Source: a virus | Reading direction: 5' to 3' (one strand) | DNA length: 32,568 nucleotides | IMG/VR virus record: IMGVR_UViG_3300027754_000280 | Span: 1-32,568 of that record | Shown here: piece after piece, positions 8,596 to 16,309 of the stretch | How positions within the stretch are numbered: position 1 is the first letter of the stretch | Layout: the number at the start of each line of letters is the position of its first letter | Translations under genes and position numbers: made by a program | Notes under the pieces: model-generated | Databases searched by the model: none | Told to the model about the DNA's origin: nothing | The model's input: only the letters and a program-made list of their open reading frames with translations

Positions 8596-9297
8596 CTATT
8601 CGATTGGCGTGGTGTCTTCGACGTAAGCAGGCAATGTCGGTCGCGTCAACTGCAAGGCATCCGGCTCCACATACACGCTTAGTTCGTTCTGCGGCATTCC
8701 CAGCAGGTTTCGCATGTAGTTCATCTGGTTCTGCCGAGCGCCATACATCTTGTCCTGCGTCCGACCCTGCGACAGTTCACTGGCGCGGGTGTTGAATGAC
8801 GTATCGCCATAACGGTTGAAGTCGTTCATTACTCCGGCTGAACTCAGGCCGTAGTTTTGCTGGTCCGAAAACCGCTTAGACAGCCGATCTAGTTCAGACT
8901 GACGTTTGATGTACTTCAATTGGTCAGCACTAGACTGCGCTTGTATTTCTGCTGCCCTTGTCGCGGCTTTGGTCTGCAACTCGGCAGACTTAGCATTAGA
9001 GTCTGCGCCTTTTTTGGCTCCGTATAAATCTGTTGCCGCCTTGATACCAGTAGCAGCAATTGTCGTTTTTCCGTAGCCCATTGGATTTCCTTTATTTGAG
9101 GTGTTGGATGGCACGTTGGTCGTTGAAGTGCTTCCAGAAGGATACGTGGGGCTGCTGCTCCGTGAAAACCACGGCAATGGAATACCACCACCACTGCCTC
9201 CGCCGTATTGCGGCAACATCCGATCCGTATCAATAACTTCAGTTGGATTCGTTGCGTGAACAACGACACGAAAATTGGGATTAGCGTCTACAGCCAT
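8596..9297 (-). CDS. Putative small ejection/internal virion protein
   Basis: A 233-residue protein. Residues 1-72 are a low-complexity Pro/Ser/Gly/Thr leader. Residues 73-175 form an Ala/Lys/Gln helix (GAKKGADSNAKSAELQTKAA) followed by coiled-coil-like sequence, and the tail is proline-containing. The chosen ATG at 9297 has GGGAG 7 bases upstream. A second in-frame ATG at 9081 (residue 73) also has a strong AAGGA site, so a shorter 161-residue product could be made or could be the only one. It is located like P22 gp7, upstream of the large ejection-type proteins. No enzyme motif is seen. Confidence 0.7.
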   Translation of the reverse strand: MAVDANPNFRVVVHATNPTEVIDTDRMLPQYGGGSGGGIPLPWFSRSSSPTYPSGSTSTTNVPSNTSNKGNPMGYGKTTIAATGIKAATDLYGAKKGADSNAKSAELQTKAATRAAEIQAQSSADQLKYIKRQSELDRLSKRFSDQQNYGLSSAGVMNDFNRYGDTSFNTRASELSQGRTQDKMYGARQNQMNYMRNLLGMPQNELSVYVEPDALQLTRPTLPAYVEDTTPIE

Positions 9298-9316
9298 ACA
9301 TCAACTCCCGCCATGC

Positions 9317-9670
9317 TCATGGCTTCCACGCATAATGTTTCCCCACCAGCCACTGCGCCCCAAGCTTTTCTAGCAACGGTTCTACCCGTGGGTTTGCCGC
9401 CCATGCTACGACACCTGGTAGAGACGCCGTGACCCGGCGGATCAACGCCAATAACTGCAACCCTGACCGGCGTGTAGCGGGTTTCACATCCAGCCCTTCA
9501 AGGTGCCAGAGCGGATACACCGCACAACACGCCACGATCTGGCCCTGTTCTTCGACCACCAGCACTTTGCCTTCCGGTGGCAGAATCGGCACCACGGTTT
9601 CCAGTTGCGTCCCGATCAAACGACCATACTCCTCAACCGGCAAGATCCGCGCTACACGACTTGTTCGCAC
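9317..9670 (-). CDS. GNAT-type N-acetyltransferase-like protein
   Basis: About 117 residues if the GTG at 9670 is used; it overlaps the previous gene by 19 bases and the start is uncertain. Visible GNAT elements are a beta-strand pair (GKVLVVEEQGQIVACCAVYP), then the acetyl-CoA-binding strand and loop (LEGLDVKPATRRSGLQLLAL, the R-x-x-G region), then a helix, and a final LLEKLGAQ strand/helix. The reading frame stays open far upstream, but that part lies in the shadow of the 9652-10134 gene. GNAT-like proteins do occur in phage tail modules. The substrate is unknown. The open question is whether it is a virion component or a modifying enzyme. Confidence 0.65.
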   Translation of the reverse strand: MRTSRVARILPVEEYGRLIGTQLETVVPILPPEGKVLVVEEQGQIVACCAVYPLWHLEGLDVKPATRRSGLQLLALIRRVTASLPGVVAWAANPRVEPLLEKLGAQWLVGKHYAWKP

Positions 9671-10134
9671 AACACGTCCAGTTGATACTGCATCGTGACC
9701 GCGCCCACACTGACATACGTTGTCGCATAGGTGATCGCCGTTGCTTCGTCCACCCGCACTAGATACGTCAAACTGCCCGTGGTCGAAGTGCTGTTGCCCG
9801 TGATGGCCGCGCTGCTGGTTGTGCAGGCCACCGTCGATGTCCACCCGAAGGTGACCGTCAGCGACGAACTGGTGGTCGCTGCTCTCGTCACCCGTGCCGC
9901 CATCGATAAGCGATACACCCCGGGCTGCACTTGCAAGATACCGAAGCTCGTCGTGCCAATGGAGGCCGCCTGCGCTGAGGCCGTCACCGTTGCCGCAATT
10001 AACGGACTGATATTGACCCGGTCGGCCAACGACAGCAGCCAATACCGCATTGCTTGAGTGACACGTCCCGAGATCCGAGACGCCGTCACCGGTTGCTCCA
10101 CAATAAAATCCGGCTGAGGGGCAAGGTTGATCAT
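9652..10134 (-). CDS. Beta-rich virion protein in the tail-plug/needle position
   Basis: A 160-residue protein. The N-terminus is mixed (MINLAPQPDFIVEQPVTASR) with a helix (VTQAMRYWLLSLADRVN). From residue about 60 onward there are alternating Thr/Ser/Val strands (FGILQVQPGVYRLSMAARVT, SSLTVTFGW), indicating a beta-sandwich. It directly follows the gp10-like gene, where P22 has the gp26 tail needle, but it is not the long coiled coil expected of a needle. It may be a tail-knob or plug component. Its stop overlaps the start region of the acetyltransferase. Confidence 0.7.
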   Translation of the reverse strand: MINLAPQPDFIVEQPVTASRISGRVTQAMRYWLLSLADRVNISPLIAATVTASAQAASIGTTSFGILQVQPGVYRLSMAARVTRAATTSSSLTVTFGWTSTVACTTSSAAITGNSTSTTGSLTYLVRVDEATAITYATTYVSVGAVTMQYQLDVLCEQVV

Positions 10135-10137
10135 GCG

Positions 10138-11595
10138 TCATGCGTTCCCTTGGAAGTTGCGCCCTTCCACCATTGCTCCCACCAACCGCCATTGGATCGG
10201 GTCACTCACGACAATTTCCGGCACCCACACGCGAGTAGACGACGCCAAGCGCGTCCAATAAGTGCGGGTATTAAACGAGCCCTGGGCTCCCGCATCAGCC
10301 GTTAAAGTGTTGGACCAGTTTTTCAAGTCCGTGCTGGTGCGGAGCATGACCTGCGGGTTTTCACCCTGCCCCGACCCCGTGCCCAAACCGGGTTCTAGCA
10401 GCAGTTGGAACCGACTAATAAACATCCGGCGACCCTGTGCTAACCACAGCGCGGGAGGGATACGAAGGCGACGGATCAGTTCCCCATCGCACTCGGTGGT
10501 AATGTCCGTATCCATCGCGCAGATCATGCCGCTGGTGCGGTTGCCCACCAGATGCTTCCCAAAGGCGTAGGCGTGGCTTCTCGGCCCCCAAAAGTCATAC
10601 GAGCCAGTGCTGGTGTCCCAGACGCCCCGTTCGTGCCACAGGCCCGTGGAGAGGTCGTAGACCCATGTCGCATTGGCGGTCGGGAACGTCAGGCAATAGA
10701 ACGTATGCCCTTGATCCGAATACACCACCGCTTCCGCATCGCTGATGGTGCTGTACTTGGCAATGGCGGTCTCAATGGCGTAAGTGCTGATGCGCTGCGG
10801 CACTAAACCCGTCGCCGCCACGACAATGCCTGCGCCATCGGCGGTCTGGGACAGCCAGATCATCTTGTCAGCCGCCAGCTTGACCGAGTAGGGTGCGGCC
10901 GTGCCGTAGCCAAACACACTGCCGGGGATCGGCTGGAACGGGAAGGGGGAGGTTCCCGCGTCATACCAGACTTCGCCCGTCTGTTCGCCAATGAGCCAGA
11001 TCTGCCGACTGCCATCCACCACCATCGCCACCCACGGGTCCGGGGCAATGCTGCGCTGGGCGTAGTTCAACGCCGACCAGGTGGTGCCGTCGTTTAAAGC
11101 ACTGATGTAGTAGGTCGAAGTGGCGGAGTCAAAGGCCAAGAAGTAGCCGTCGATCATGCCAACCATCGTGCATTTTCCAGCCAGAAACGCAATGGCGGTC
11201 AGGGTGTTGGTGGCAATGTCCAGCAGGTAACCATCGCCGCCGCTGGCAATGAGCAACTCACCTCCCGCATCGCCATTGCTGGCAATACTGGCCGGGTTCG
11301 GGTCATTGGTCACCGTGCCGCCCGTCACAATGGACGCGCTGTTGGTCACCAATACTTGGTAGACCTTAGACCCCATGACGGCATAGCAGCGACCCGCCAT
11401 GGCAAAGAGCGCCCGACAATTGATGTCCGGTACCGTGACGTAGTCTTCCTGACCGGGACAGGGATACAACGCCGCTGACTGCGGAGACGCGGCAGACTGG
11501 ATGGGCTCGGGATACCAGTTGACCGTGCGCTCCATGTCGGCCCACGGGCTTTGGCTCTCGTTTGACCCGTAAACAAATCCTGGATACGCGGCCAT
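10138..11595 (-). CDS. P22 gp10-like DNA-stabilisation / tail-hub protein
   Basis: A 485-residue protein, close to the P22 gp10 length (about 470). It starts MAAYPGFVYGSNESQSPWAD and continues with the ERTVNWYPEP segment usual for this family. The body is a beta-propeller-like series of repeats with W and G (DGSRQIWLIGEQTGEVWYD, DKMIWLSQTADGAGIV). In P22 the protein assembles on gp4 after packaging, closes the portal and holds the tailspikes. Its place here directly after the gp4-like gene agrees. It abuts the previous gene without a gap. Confidence 0.85.
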   Translation of the reverse strand: MAAYPGFVYGSNESQSPWADMERTVNWYPEPIQSAASPQSAALYPCPGQEDYVTVPDINCRALFAMAGRCYAVMGSKVYQVLVTNSASIVTGGTVTNDPNPASIASNGDAGGELLIASGGDGYLLDIATNTLTAIAFLAGKCTMVGMIDGYFLAFDSATSTYYISALNDGTTWSALNYAQRSIAPDPWVAMVVDGSRQIWLIGEQTGEVWYDAGTSPFPFQPIPGSVFGYGTAAPYSVKLAADKMIWLSQTADGAGIVVAATGLVPQRISTYAIETAIAKYSTISDAEAVVYSDQGHTFYCLTFPTANATWVYDLSTGLWHERGVWDTSTGSYDFWGPRSHAYAFGKHLVGNRTSGMICAMDTDITTECDGELIRRLRIPPALWLAQGRRMFISRFQLLLEPGLGTGSGQGENPQVMLRTSTDLKNWSNTLTADAGAQGSFNTRTYWTRLASSTRVWVPEIVVSDPIQWRLVGAMVEGRNFQGNA

Positions 11596-12330
11596 TTAGT
11601 TATCCGAATAGATATTGTAGTGCGGCCCCGCCCCACCAAACAGCATCCCAGACACGCCCGAGGACATGTCGGTCAGTCGCTGGTTGGCGCGTTTGATATC
11701 CGCTTTGCTCTCCATCGCGGCTTGCTGCTGCTCTGCCGTTAGGGGCGCATCAAAGGCGCTTGACAACTCTTTGGCCAGCCCCGTTCGCAGAAACCGACGA
11801 TACCCCGGCGGCAGCGAAATAGTGGTGCTAAGCGAGGCAAACTCGGCTACCGGCACGGGCGTGTAGATGACCCCTTGCAACGAGGTGCTGGTGGGCAACG
11901 GCCACAAGTAGATCAAGCCCAGCCCACTTGTCCACGTGGGGTTGTAATACGCGGCCTGTGGATAGACCGAGGTTAACGCCTTCTGCGCGATACCCGCATA
12001 GGCGTCTTCCGTCAGCACGGGCCCGAGGTTATATTCAATCGTCGGAGACACTGAGGTGTCCTGAAAGCCAATATTGGTAATGTCCATCGGGCCGGTTGGA
12101 CGCGCACAGTTGATGACCCCACCGACGCCAATGGTGTAGCTGGCGGCGGTCGAGACCGTCCACGTCGTCCGCGCTTGGGCATAGACCGTCAAGCCCTCGT
12201 TGGCGAGACTGTTCACCCAGTCGTTCAACCGGTCGAGTGCAAACGCCGAGTCGTTCGCCGATACCGTCTCTCCCACCTGCAACACGCGCAAGTCTTGGAG
12301 CGCGGCAGTAATCAGTTGGGACACCGTCAC
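11596..12330 (-). CDS. P22 gp4-like head-completion (tail accessory) protein
   Basis: A 244-residue protein with a GTG start at 12330 and an AGGT ribosome site. The N-terminus is the helical head-completion pattern (TVSQLITAALQDLRVLQVGE, ALDRLNDWVNSLANEGL). The middle holds beta-strands, including YLWPLP, and the C-terminal helix (LTAEQQQAAMESKADIKRAN) is typical of gp4/gp6 adaptors. P22 gp4 binds below the portal and also has muramidase-like activity; no catalytic residues can be pinned down from this sequence. The gene lies between a small structural gene and the gp10-like gene, as in P22. Confidence 0.83.
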   Translation of the reverse strand: MTVSQLITAALQDLRVLQVGETVSANDSAFALDRLNDWVNSLANEGLTVYAQARTTWTVSTAASYTIGVGGVINCARPTGPMDITNIGFQDTSVSPTIEYNLGPVLTEDAYAGIAQKALTSVYPQAAYYNPTWTSGLGLIYLWPLPTSTSLQGVIYTPVPVAEFASLSTTISLPPGYRRFLRTGLAKELSSAFDAPLTAEQQQAAMESKADIKRANQRLTDMSSGVSGMLFGGAGPHYNIYSDN

Positions 12331-12332
12331 GG

Positions 12333-12611
12333 TTACACCTGATAGAGCGCGTTCATCAACGTCGCGGTCGTGGTGGTGCTATTGACGCGAATGCACTTCA
12401 ACGGCAATACCGTTCCCGCCAACACCGTAAACGCTCCCGTCGAACCATCTTCAAACACCGCCACCACAATGCCAGCGCCACCCACAAAGATGGCATCGGC
12501 GGGAATGGCTTTCGTGGCGGCACTGGCGGAATACGTGCTGCCATCAAAGTTGACCGTGTCGCTCTTGGTGATCAACACCGACCGATTAAACGTGCCGCTG
12601 GCTTGTGCCAT
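12333..12611 (-). CDS. Small beta-rich head protein
   Basis: A 92-residue protein, uncharged and rich in Ala, Val, Thr and Gly, beginning MAQASGTFNRSVLITKSDTV. The alternating hydrophobic pattern (AIFVGGAGIVVAVFEDGST) implies a small beta-barrel or sandwich. It is adjacent to the previous gene (one base between) and two bases ahead of the gp4-like gene. A capsid-cementing or connector role is possible, but I recognise no family. Confidence 0.65.
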   Translation of the reverse strand: MAQASGTFNRSVLITKSDTVNFDGSTYSASAATKAIPADAIFVGGAGIVVAVFEDGSTGAFTVLAGTVLPLKCIRVNSTTTTATLMNALYQV

Positions 12612-13094
12612 TTACGTCCTGACTTTCAAGGGGCGACCCGGCTTCCGACGCACGGGCGTCTCGGGCACCGCCGGTACCTGTTCGTGCGTGGCGTCATCCG
12701 CCAACTTGGCTTCCGCTTGCGCCAACTCACCCAGCCGCTGATCGGCAAAGTGCCGCTGCGCGGTGACTTCGGCAATCGAGCGCATGTCGCGTTCGTACTT
12801 CTCAATGGCTTCCACGGGGCCAGTAGACCAGCCCTGCGCCAACGCCCGATCACGCTCTTCCGCGTTACCCACGGTCAACTGGCACGACCGTGCAAACGCT
12901 TCTCCGACCGGATCACCCACCGCTGCCAGCGGATCACCGCACATGACTTTGCCGTTATCACGGGCAAACGCCTTATACAGCATGTCCGGGAACGGCTCAT
13001 ACCCATTGGCATTCTTGCCGCCATGGCGCTTCTGCGTGTTCCACTGGGCCATTTCGCGGGAGATTTCGCTGTCAGGATTGTGAATGATCGCCAT
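12612..13094 (-). CDS. Conserved phage protein of unknown function
   Basis: A 160-residue protein. The N-terminal half has a distinctive motif, NGYEPFPDMLYKA, followed by a short segment with cysteines (KVMCGDP, ARSCQLTV). The C-terminal half is helical and charged and ends in a Pro/Arg/Lys-rich tail (RRKPGRPLKVRT) that could touch nucleic acid. The sequence resembles a recurrent phage virion-module protein that I know only as hypothetical. A GAGG ribosome site stands 4 bases before the ATG and is part of the terminator/SD junction at 13104-13139. No function is proposed. Confidence 0.7.
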   Translation of the reverse strand: MAIIHNPDSEISREMAQWNTQKRHGGKNANGYEPFPDMLYKAFARDNGKVMCGDPLAAVGDPVGEAFARSCQLTVGNAEERDRALAQGWSTGPVEAIEKYERDMRSIAEVTAQRHFADQRLGELAQAEAKLADDATHEQVPAVPETPVRRKPGRPLKVRT

Positions 13095-13103
13095 AGATCC
13101 TCA

Positions 13104-13139
13104 GAAAAACGAGGGAGACGGCGGTATGCCGCCCCCCTC
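13104..13139 (-). terminator. Rho-independent terminator/attenuator within the virion operon
   Basis: On the minus strand, GAGGG and GGCGG stack through a CATA loop onto CCGCC and CCCTC. The hairpin is followed by GTTTTTC. It begins 8 bases after the stop of the 13148-13777 gene. The CCTC of the 3' arm can also pair with the downstream GAGG that forms the ribosome site of the next gene. It likely lets some polymerase through while lowering gp4-side expression relative to capsid genes. The same junction sequence recurs at 29935-29978. Confidence 0.75.
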
Positions 13140-13147
13140 AACGTGTG

Positions 13148-13777
13148 TTACGCCCAGGTGGGCGATCCACCAATCGCGGTGGCGGTCGTTGGGCCGACAC
13201 TGACCCAGAAACCGTTTGCCGCGACCAACAGCGACGACATTGCCAGCGTCCCCGAGAACGTGCCGACATCGTAGCTGGCCCCGCCGTTGCCCAAACCCGC
13301 CGTGTAGGTCACCGTGTGCGCGGCCTTGCCGTTCGCCACGATGTGCAGGTAGCAACCGTCCTGATCCTTCGTCGGGTTGGCAATCGTCATCGCCAACGCC
13401 GACGTTCCGTTGATGATGGCAATTGTCCACTGCGACAGACCAAACGCAATCGCGCCAGCGGCGCTATACGACGTGGTGCTGACCGACATCTGACCCGGAT
13501 ACAGGACGCCTTCGTTCACCTGACTCGGTGCCTGCGCTAGATCCGACGCCAGCGCAGTCATTACGTTCGCACCGCTCTGGTGTGCCGCCGTGACCGATCC
13601 CTGCTGTCCACGCGTTACACCCACGTTTGTACCGCCGGTATACGCCTGATTAATCTGCATCCATTCGCCGTCCACGCGGATCAGGCGACCAGCGGTCAGT
13701 GAGGTCGCCGAGGCCACCACAATGACGTTGTCCGTAACCGCAACAGCGGCTCCAAGTGTCGTCGTAACCAATGCCAT
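13148..13777 (-). CDS. Probable capsid-associated (decoration) protein
   Basis: A 209-residue protein, three bases below the coat-protein gene and followed by a terminator, which matches a highly expressed head gene. The first 80 residues have the pattern TLGAAVAVTDNVIVVASATSLTAGRLIRVDGEWMQI, rich in V/T/A beta-strands, and a G-rich loop (TGGTNVGVTRGQQG). The second half continues as beta-strands and ends with SPTWA. The composition suits an outer-surface decoration protein or head fibre. No family match is recognised. Confidence 0.65.
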   Translation of the reverse strand: MALVTTTLGAAVAVTDNVIVVASATSLTAGRLIRVDGEWMQINQAYTGGTNVGVTRGQQGSVTAAHQSGANVMTALASDLAQAPSQVNEGVLYPGQMSVSTTSYSAAGAIAFGLSQWTIAIINGTSALAMTIANPTKDQDGCYLHIVANGKAAHTVTYTAGLGNGGASYDVGTFSGTLAMSSLLVAANGFWVSVGPTTATAIGGSPTWA

Positions 13778-13780
13778 GAC

Positions 13781-15019
13781 TTAACCCCACACCCGCGCTG
13801 CAAGGCGCGCCTGAATCGTTGCCGCACCAATCAGAATGTCCAGACGGCTCGGGTTCTGATCCGTGCCAATCTGATACTGCTCAACCATCCGGATGGAGAA
13901 GCCGAGGGCTTTGCTCCGCACCGTGGTGGATTCCGCACCCGCGCCTGGCTTCATCAGGTCGGCCATCACGAACGCAAAGGCGTCGGGGTGATAGACGAAT
14001 GACTGCGGCGAGACGGTGGTTGCCAGCGTACCGCTGGAGGCCGAGGTTGCGCCGAGGACGGTCACGACCGCGTTGTTGGCAGGCGAGGCATCGACGGTCT
14101 GCAACTGACCCGAAGTGACAATCGACGGGCTAATCGGCAAGGTCGCCATCGCGCCCGACGAATCCGACGTATCGGCGGTCACCACGAACTGCTGCAGACG
14201 ACCGGTGGACGAGTACGACAGGGGGTTGACCGAGTTTACGCCAGCAATGGTGAAAATGTCACCCTTCTTGAGCGTAGACGCGCCCGAGGCCCAACCGTCG
14301 ATGTTGATGGTCGAACCGGTCTGGCCTGCGCCATCGACCAGCGGAGTGGACGCGGTAAAGGTGCCGGTCGTGTGCGTCGGACGCACCGGATCCTGCAACC
14401 ACTTATCGACGCCCAACTGACGGCGACCAAACATGCCCTCTTCGTAGTTCTCCGAGATAATGGCTCCCGGGTTGAACAGCGAACTGGTCGTGTTGGCCAA
14501 CGTGGACATCGCCAGCGGATCCAACACGGCCACACGGCCCTTGAGTGGGGTCGAGAGGTCGGTCAGCTTCACACCGGCCTGCAAGTAGGTCAAGGTTGCG
14601 CTCGGCGTAGTGCCGGGCGTTCCAACCGAACTGTAGATGTCGCGGTAGACCGCATTGAACGCCAGCACTTCCGCCGCGTTGGCAAGAGCTTCCGAACCCG
14701 GATCCACGTAACGAGCGCGGATGTTGTCCAGTTCCGTAGTGGCCTGTGCCGACGAGTAACCAAACGCGACGTTCTTCTGGTTGGTCAACGAAATCGGCAC
14801 GGTCTGGTCATACAGGTTCTGCAGCTGCAGCGCCTGACCATCCGTGACGGTGAACCGCTGGGGCAGTCGCGCATTGACGGTATTACCGACCTTCGCGCCA
14901 GCAATCTCGTACTGCGAGTCGTACGTGCGGTTAACGTTGGCGAGGAACACCAACTTGTTGATAAATCCGCGGGCGACTTCCTTGGTCGTCCACGACGGGG
15001 TTGCGAGGGTATTAGCCAC
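13781..15019 (-). CDS. Major capsid (coat) protein, P22 gp5-like
   Basis: A 412-residue protein with a GTG start at 15019 and an AAAGGA ribosome site 6 bases upstream. It has an N-terminal arm with helix (EVARGFINKLVFLANVN), strands (GNTVNARLPQRFTV), a VAFGYSSAQATTELD segment, a KKGDIFTIAGVNSVNP insertion-domain-like strand pair also seen in P22 coat, and a C-terminal FRM-type end (GFSIRMVEQYQIGTDQNPSR). P22 gp5 is about 430 residues. Downstream of a scaffold-like gene and upstream of head-completion genes, this is the expected coat location. Assignment to the P22 coat family rests on these features and synteny. Confidence 0.88.
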   Translation of the reverse strand: MANTLATPSWTTKEVARGFINKLVFLANVNRTYDSQYEIAGAKVGNTVNARLPQRFTVTDGQALQLQNLYDQTVPISLTNQKNVAFGYSSAQATTELDNIRARYVDPGSEALANAAEVLAFNAVYRDIYSSVGTPGTTPSATLTYLQAGVKLTDLSTPLKGRVAVLDPLAMSTLANTTSSLFNPGAIISENYEEGMFGRRQLGVDKWLQDPVRPTHTTGTFTASTPLVDGAGQTGSTINIDGWASGASTLKKGDIFTIAGVNSVNPLSYSSTGRLQQFVVTADTSDSSGAMATLPISPSIVTSGQLQTVDASPANNAVVTVLGATSASSGTLATTVSPQSFVYHPDAFAFVMADLMKPGAGAESTTVRSKALGFSIRMVEQYQIGTDQNPSRLDILIGAATIQARLAARVWG

Positions 15020-15042
15020 AGACTATCCTTTCAACGAATGGG

Positions 15043-15951
15043 TTACATTCGACCCGCCGCACGATCAGCGGCATTCATTCGACGGAAATGTTCATCCATC
15101 GAGAGTTCGTCTGTAATTGCAAACGGGTCGGCTACTGGTGGCGAAGTACCAAGCGGCTTGATTGGCGCTTTCGCAGAACTAACGACTCGGGCTGGGCCGC
15201 GTACAGAGGCAGCTTCAAGTCGTGCTTCTAATTTGCCCATTTCCCGATATGTTTCAGCCGGGTGCAGCGTGGACAAACGCTGAGATTCTTCGGGGTTGGC
15301 CGAGAGCCACTTAAGCATCTCAATGCCGACCGGACTATCCATTGCCAGGTGCTGCATTGGCAACGACATGGGTGTATCAGGGTTCAAGGACGCCATCAGG
15401 TCAGGATCTTGCGCGGAGGCGTCCTGCAACCGAGACATCCACTGCTGCTGCTGCTGCTGCTGCGATTCCTCGATCTGGCGCTGCTGGTAAGCCTGATGGC
15501 GCACCACATCGCGTTCCTGATGTCGCGCATCGGCCACAAACGCGGCCAACGCCATCGAGTAATCTTCGTAGGCGTCAAACTGCTCAACCCGTGGCACCCC
15601 GGGCATAGTCTTAAAGCGCGACCAGTCGGAAGCCGTCTCGGCTTCCACAGGAATCGGCTGCACCAACTGCTGCACACGTGCTTCCGCTGCTTCGGCCCGA
15701 CGCTCCGCTTCACGCTGTTTGGCAATCGCGGCCTTGACCGCTTCGGTGGGGTCGCTGCGGCGATTGCTTTTAACCGGAGCGGCTTTAACCGGCTCGTCTA
15801 CCGGCAAGTCAGGGGCGGTAGATTCCACCACGACATCCGAGTCCAGATTCGCCTGAATCTGCTCAGGCGTTTCGTGACTGGAGGCAATTGTCATGTCACT
15901 GACGGGGGCGACGATGGCGTCTGGTGCCGAGTCGTTAAGCTCTGTGGACAT
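15043..15951 (-). CDS. Scaffolding protein (P22 gp8-like role)
   Basis: A 302-residue acidic, helical protein immediately before the coat gene, the usual place of the scaffold. Residues 60-100 form an Ala/Glu/Arg coiled coil (AIAKQREAERRAEAAEARV). A run of seven glutamines, encoded by seven CTG/CAG triplets at 15442-15462, sits near residue 166. The C-terminus has charged helices (ELSMDEHFRRMNAADRAAG) like the coat-binding end of scaffolds. P22 gp8 is 303 residues. The ribosome site is weak and the upstream 58 bases are A/T-rich. No protease motif is seen, so it is probably recycled rather than cleaved. Confidence 0.78.
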   Translation of the reverse strand: MSTELNDSAPDAIVAPVSDMTIASSHETPEQIQANLDSDVVVESTAPDLPVDEPVKAAPVKSNRRSDPTEAVKAAIAKQREAERRAEAAEARVQQLVQPIPVEAETASDWSRFKTMPGVPRVEQFDAYEDYSMALAAFVADARHQERDVVRHQAYQQRQIEESQQQQQQQWMSRLQDASAQDPDLMASLNPDTPMSLPMQHLAMDSPVGIEMLKWLSANPEESQRLSTLHPAETYREMGKLEARLEAASVRGPARVVSSAKAPIKPLGTSPPVADPFAITDELSMDEHFRRMNAADRAAGRM

Positions 15952-16009
15952 GCGTAAACATCAATACCATAAAGAATACAAGCAAATCAATTAATAAGCC
16001 ACGCCGTTA

Positions 16010-16309
16010 TTATTTGCTTTTAGCATTACGGGCGCTAATGGCCCGGGCTTTCTGCTGGGCGTCTTCTTTGCTGGATGCGCCCCATGCCTTCAGGGACAAC
16101 GCCAATCGCGTTGGATCGCCGTCCGGTTCCGTCATTGGCCCCATCATATTGCCCATTCGGGCCAGAAAACTCGCCCGGCGGGGATTATCTCCCGCTTTTA
16201 CGGGGGGCCGTAGAGTGCCACCGGTTTCAGCTTTATACGATGCCCGACCAGCGGCGTTTAATCCCCCCGCTGGGTTTTTGCCTTCTTTGCGCGTCCAAGC
16301 GGCACTCAT
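16010..16309 (-). CDS. Small conserved phage protein (DUF6321-like)
   Basis: A 99-residue basic protein with a compact, recurrent motif set: EGKNPAGGLNAAGRASYKAE, then GGTLRPPV, then RRASFLARMGNM, then TRLALSLKAWGASS. I know this arrangement from many tailed-phage genomes as a protein of unknown function (DUF6321, from memory). The N-terminus overlaps the stop of the portal gene (ATGA). It lies between portal and scaffold. The role is unknown; being basic and helical, it may bind DNA or the portal during assembly. Confidence 0.8.
   Translation of the reverse strand: MSAAWTRKEGKNPAGGLNAAGRASYKAETGGTLRPPVKAGDNPRRASFLARMGNMMGPMTEPDGDPTRLALSLKAWGASSKEDAQQKARAISARNAKSK

Noticed and set aside
9671-10192. 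Upstream extension of the acetyltransferase reading frame to 291 codons
   Set aside because: The upstream part is a shadow of the 9652-10134 gene with no domain sense; the recognisable GNAT part begins near 9670.
11421-12990. Further TGTCCGG matches within the head-completion genes
   Set aside because: Isolated single copies in coding sequence without spacing regularity; expected by chance in GC-rich DNA.
15442-15462. CTG triplet repeat as a regulatory microsatellite
   Set aside because: It encodes seven glutamines in a helical scaffold protein and is adequately explained by coding; no sign of phase variation.
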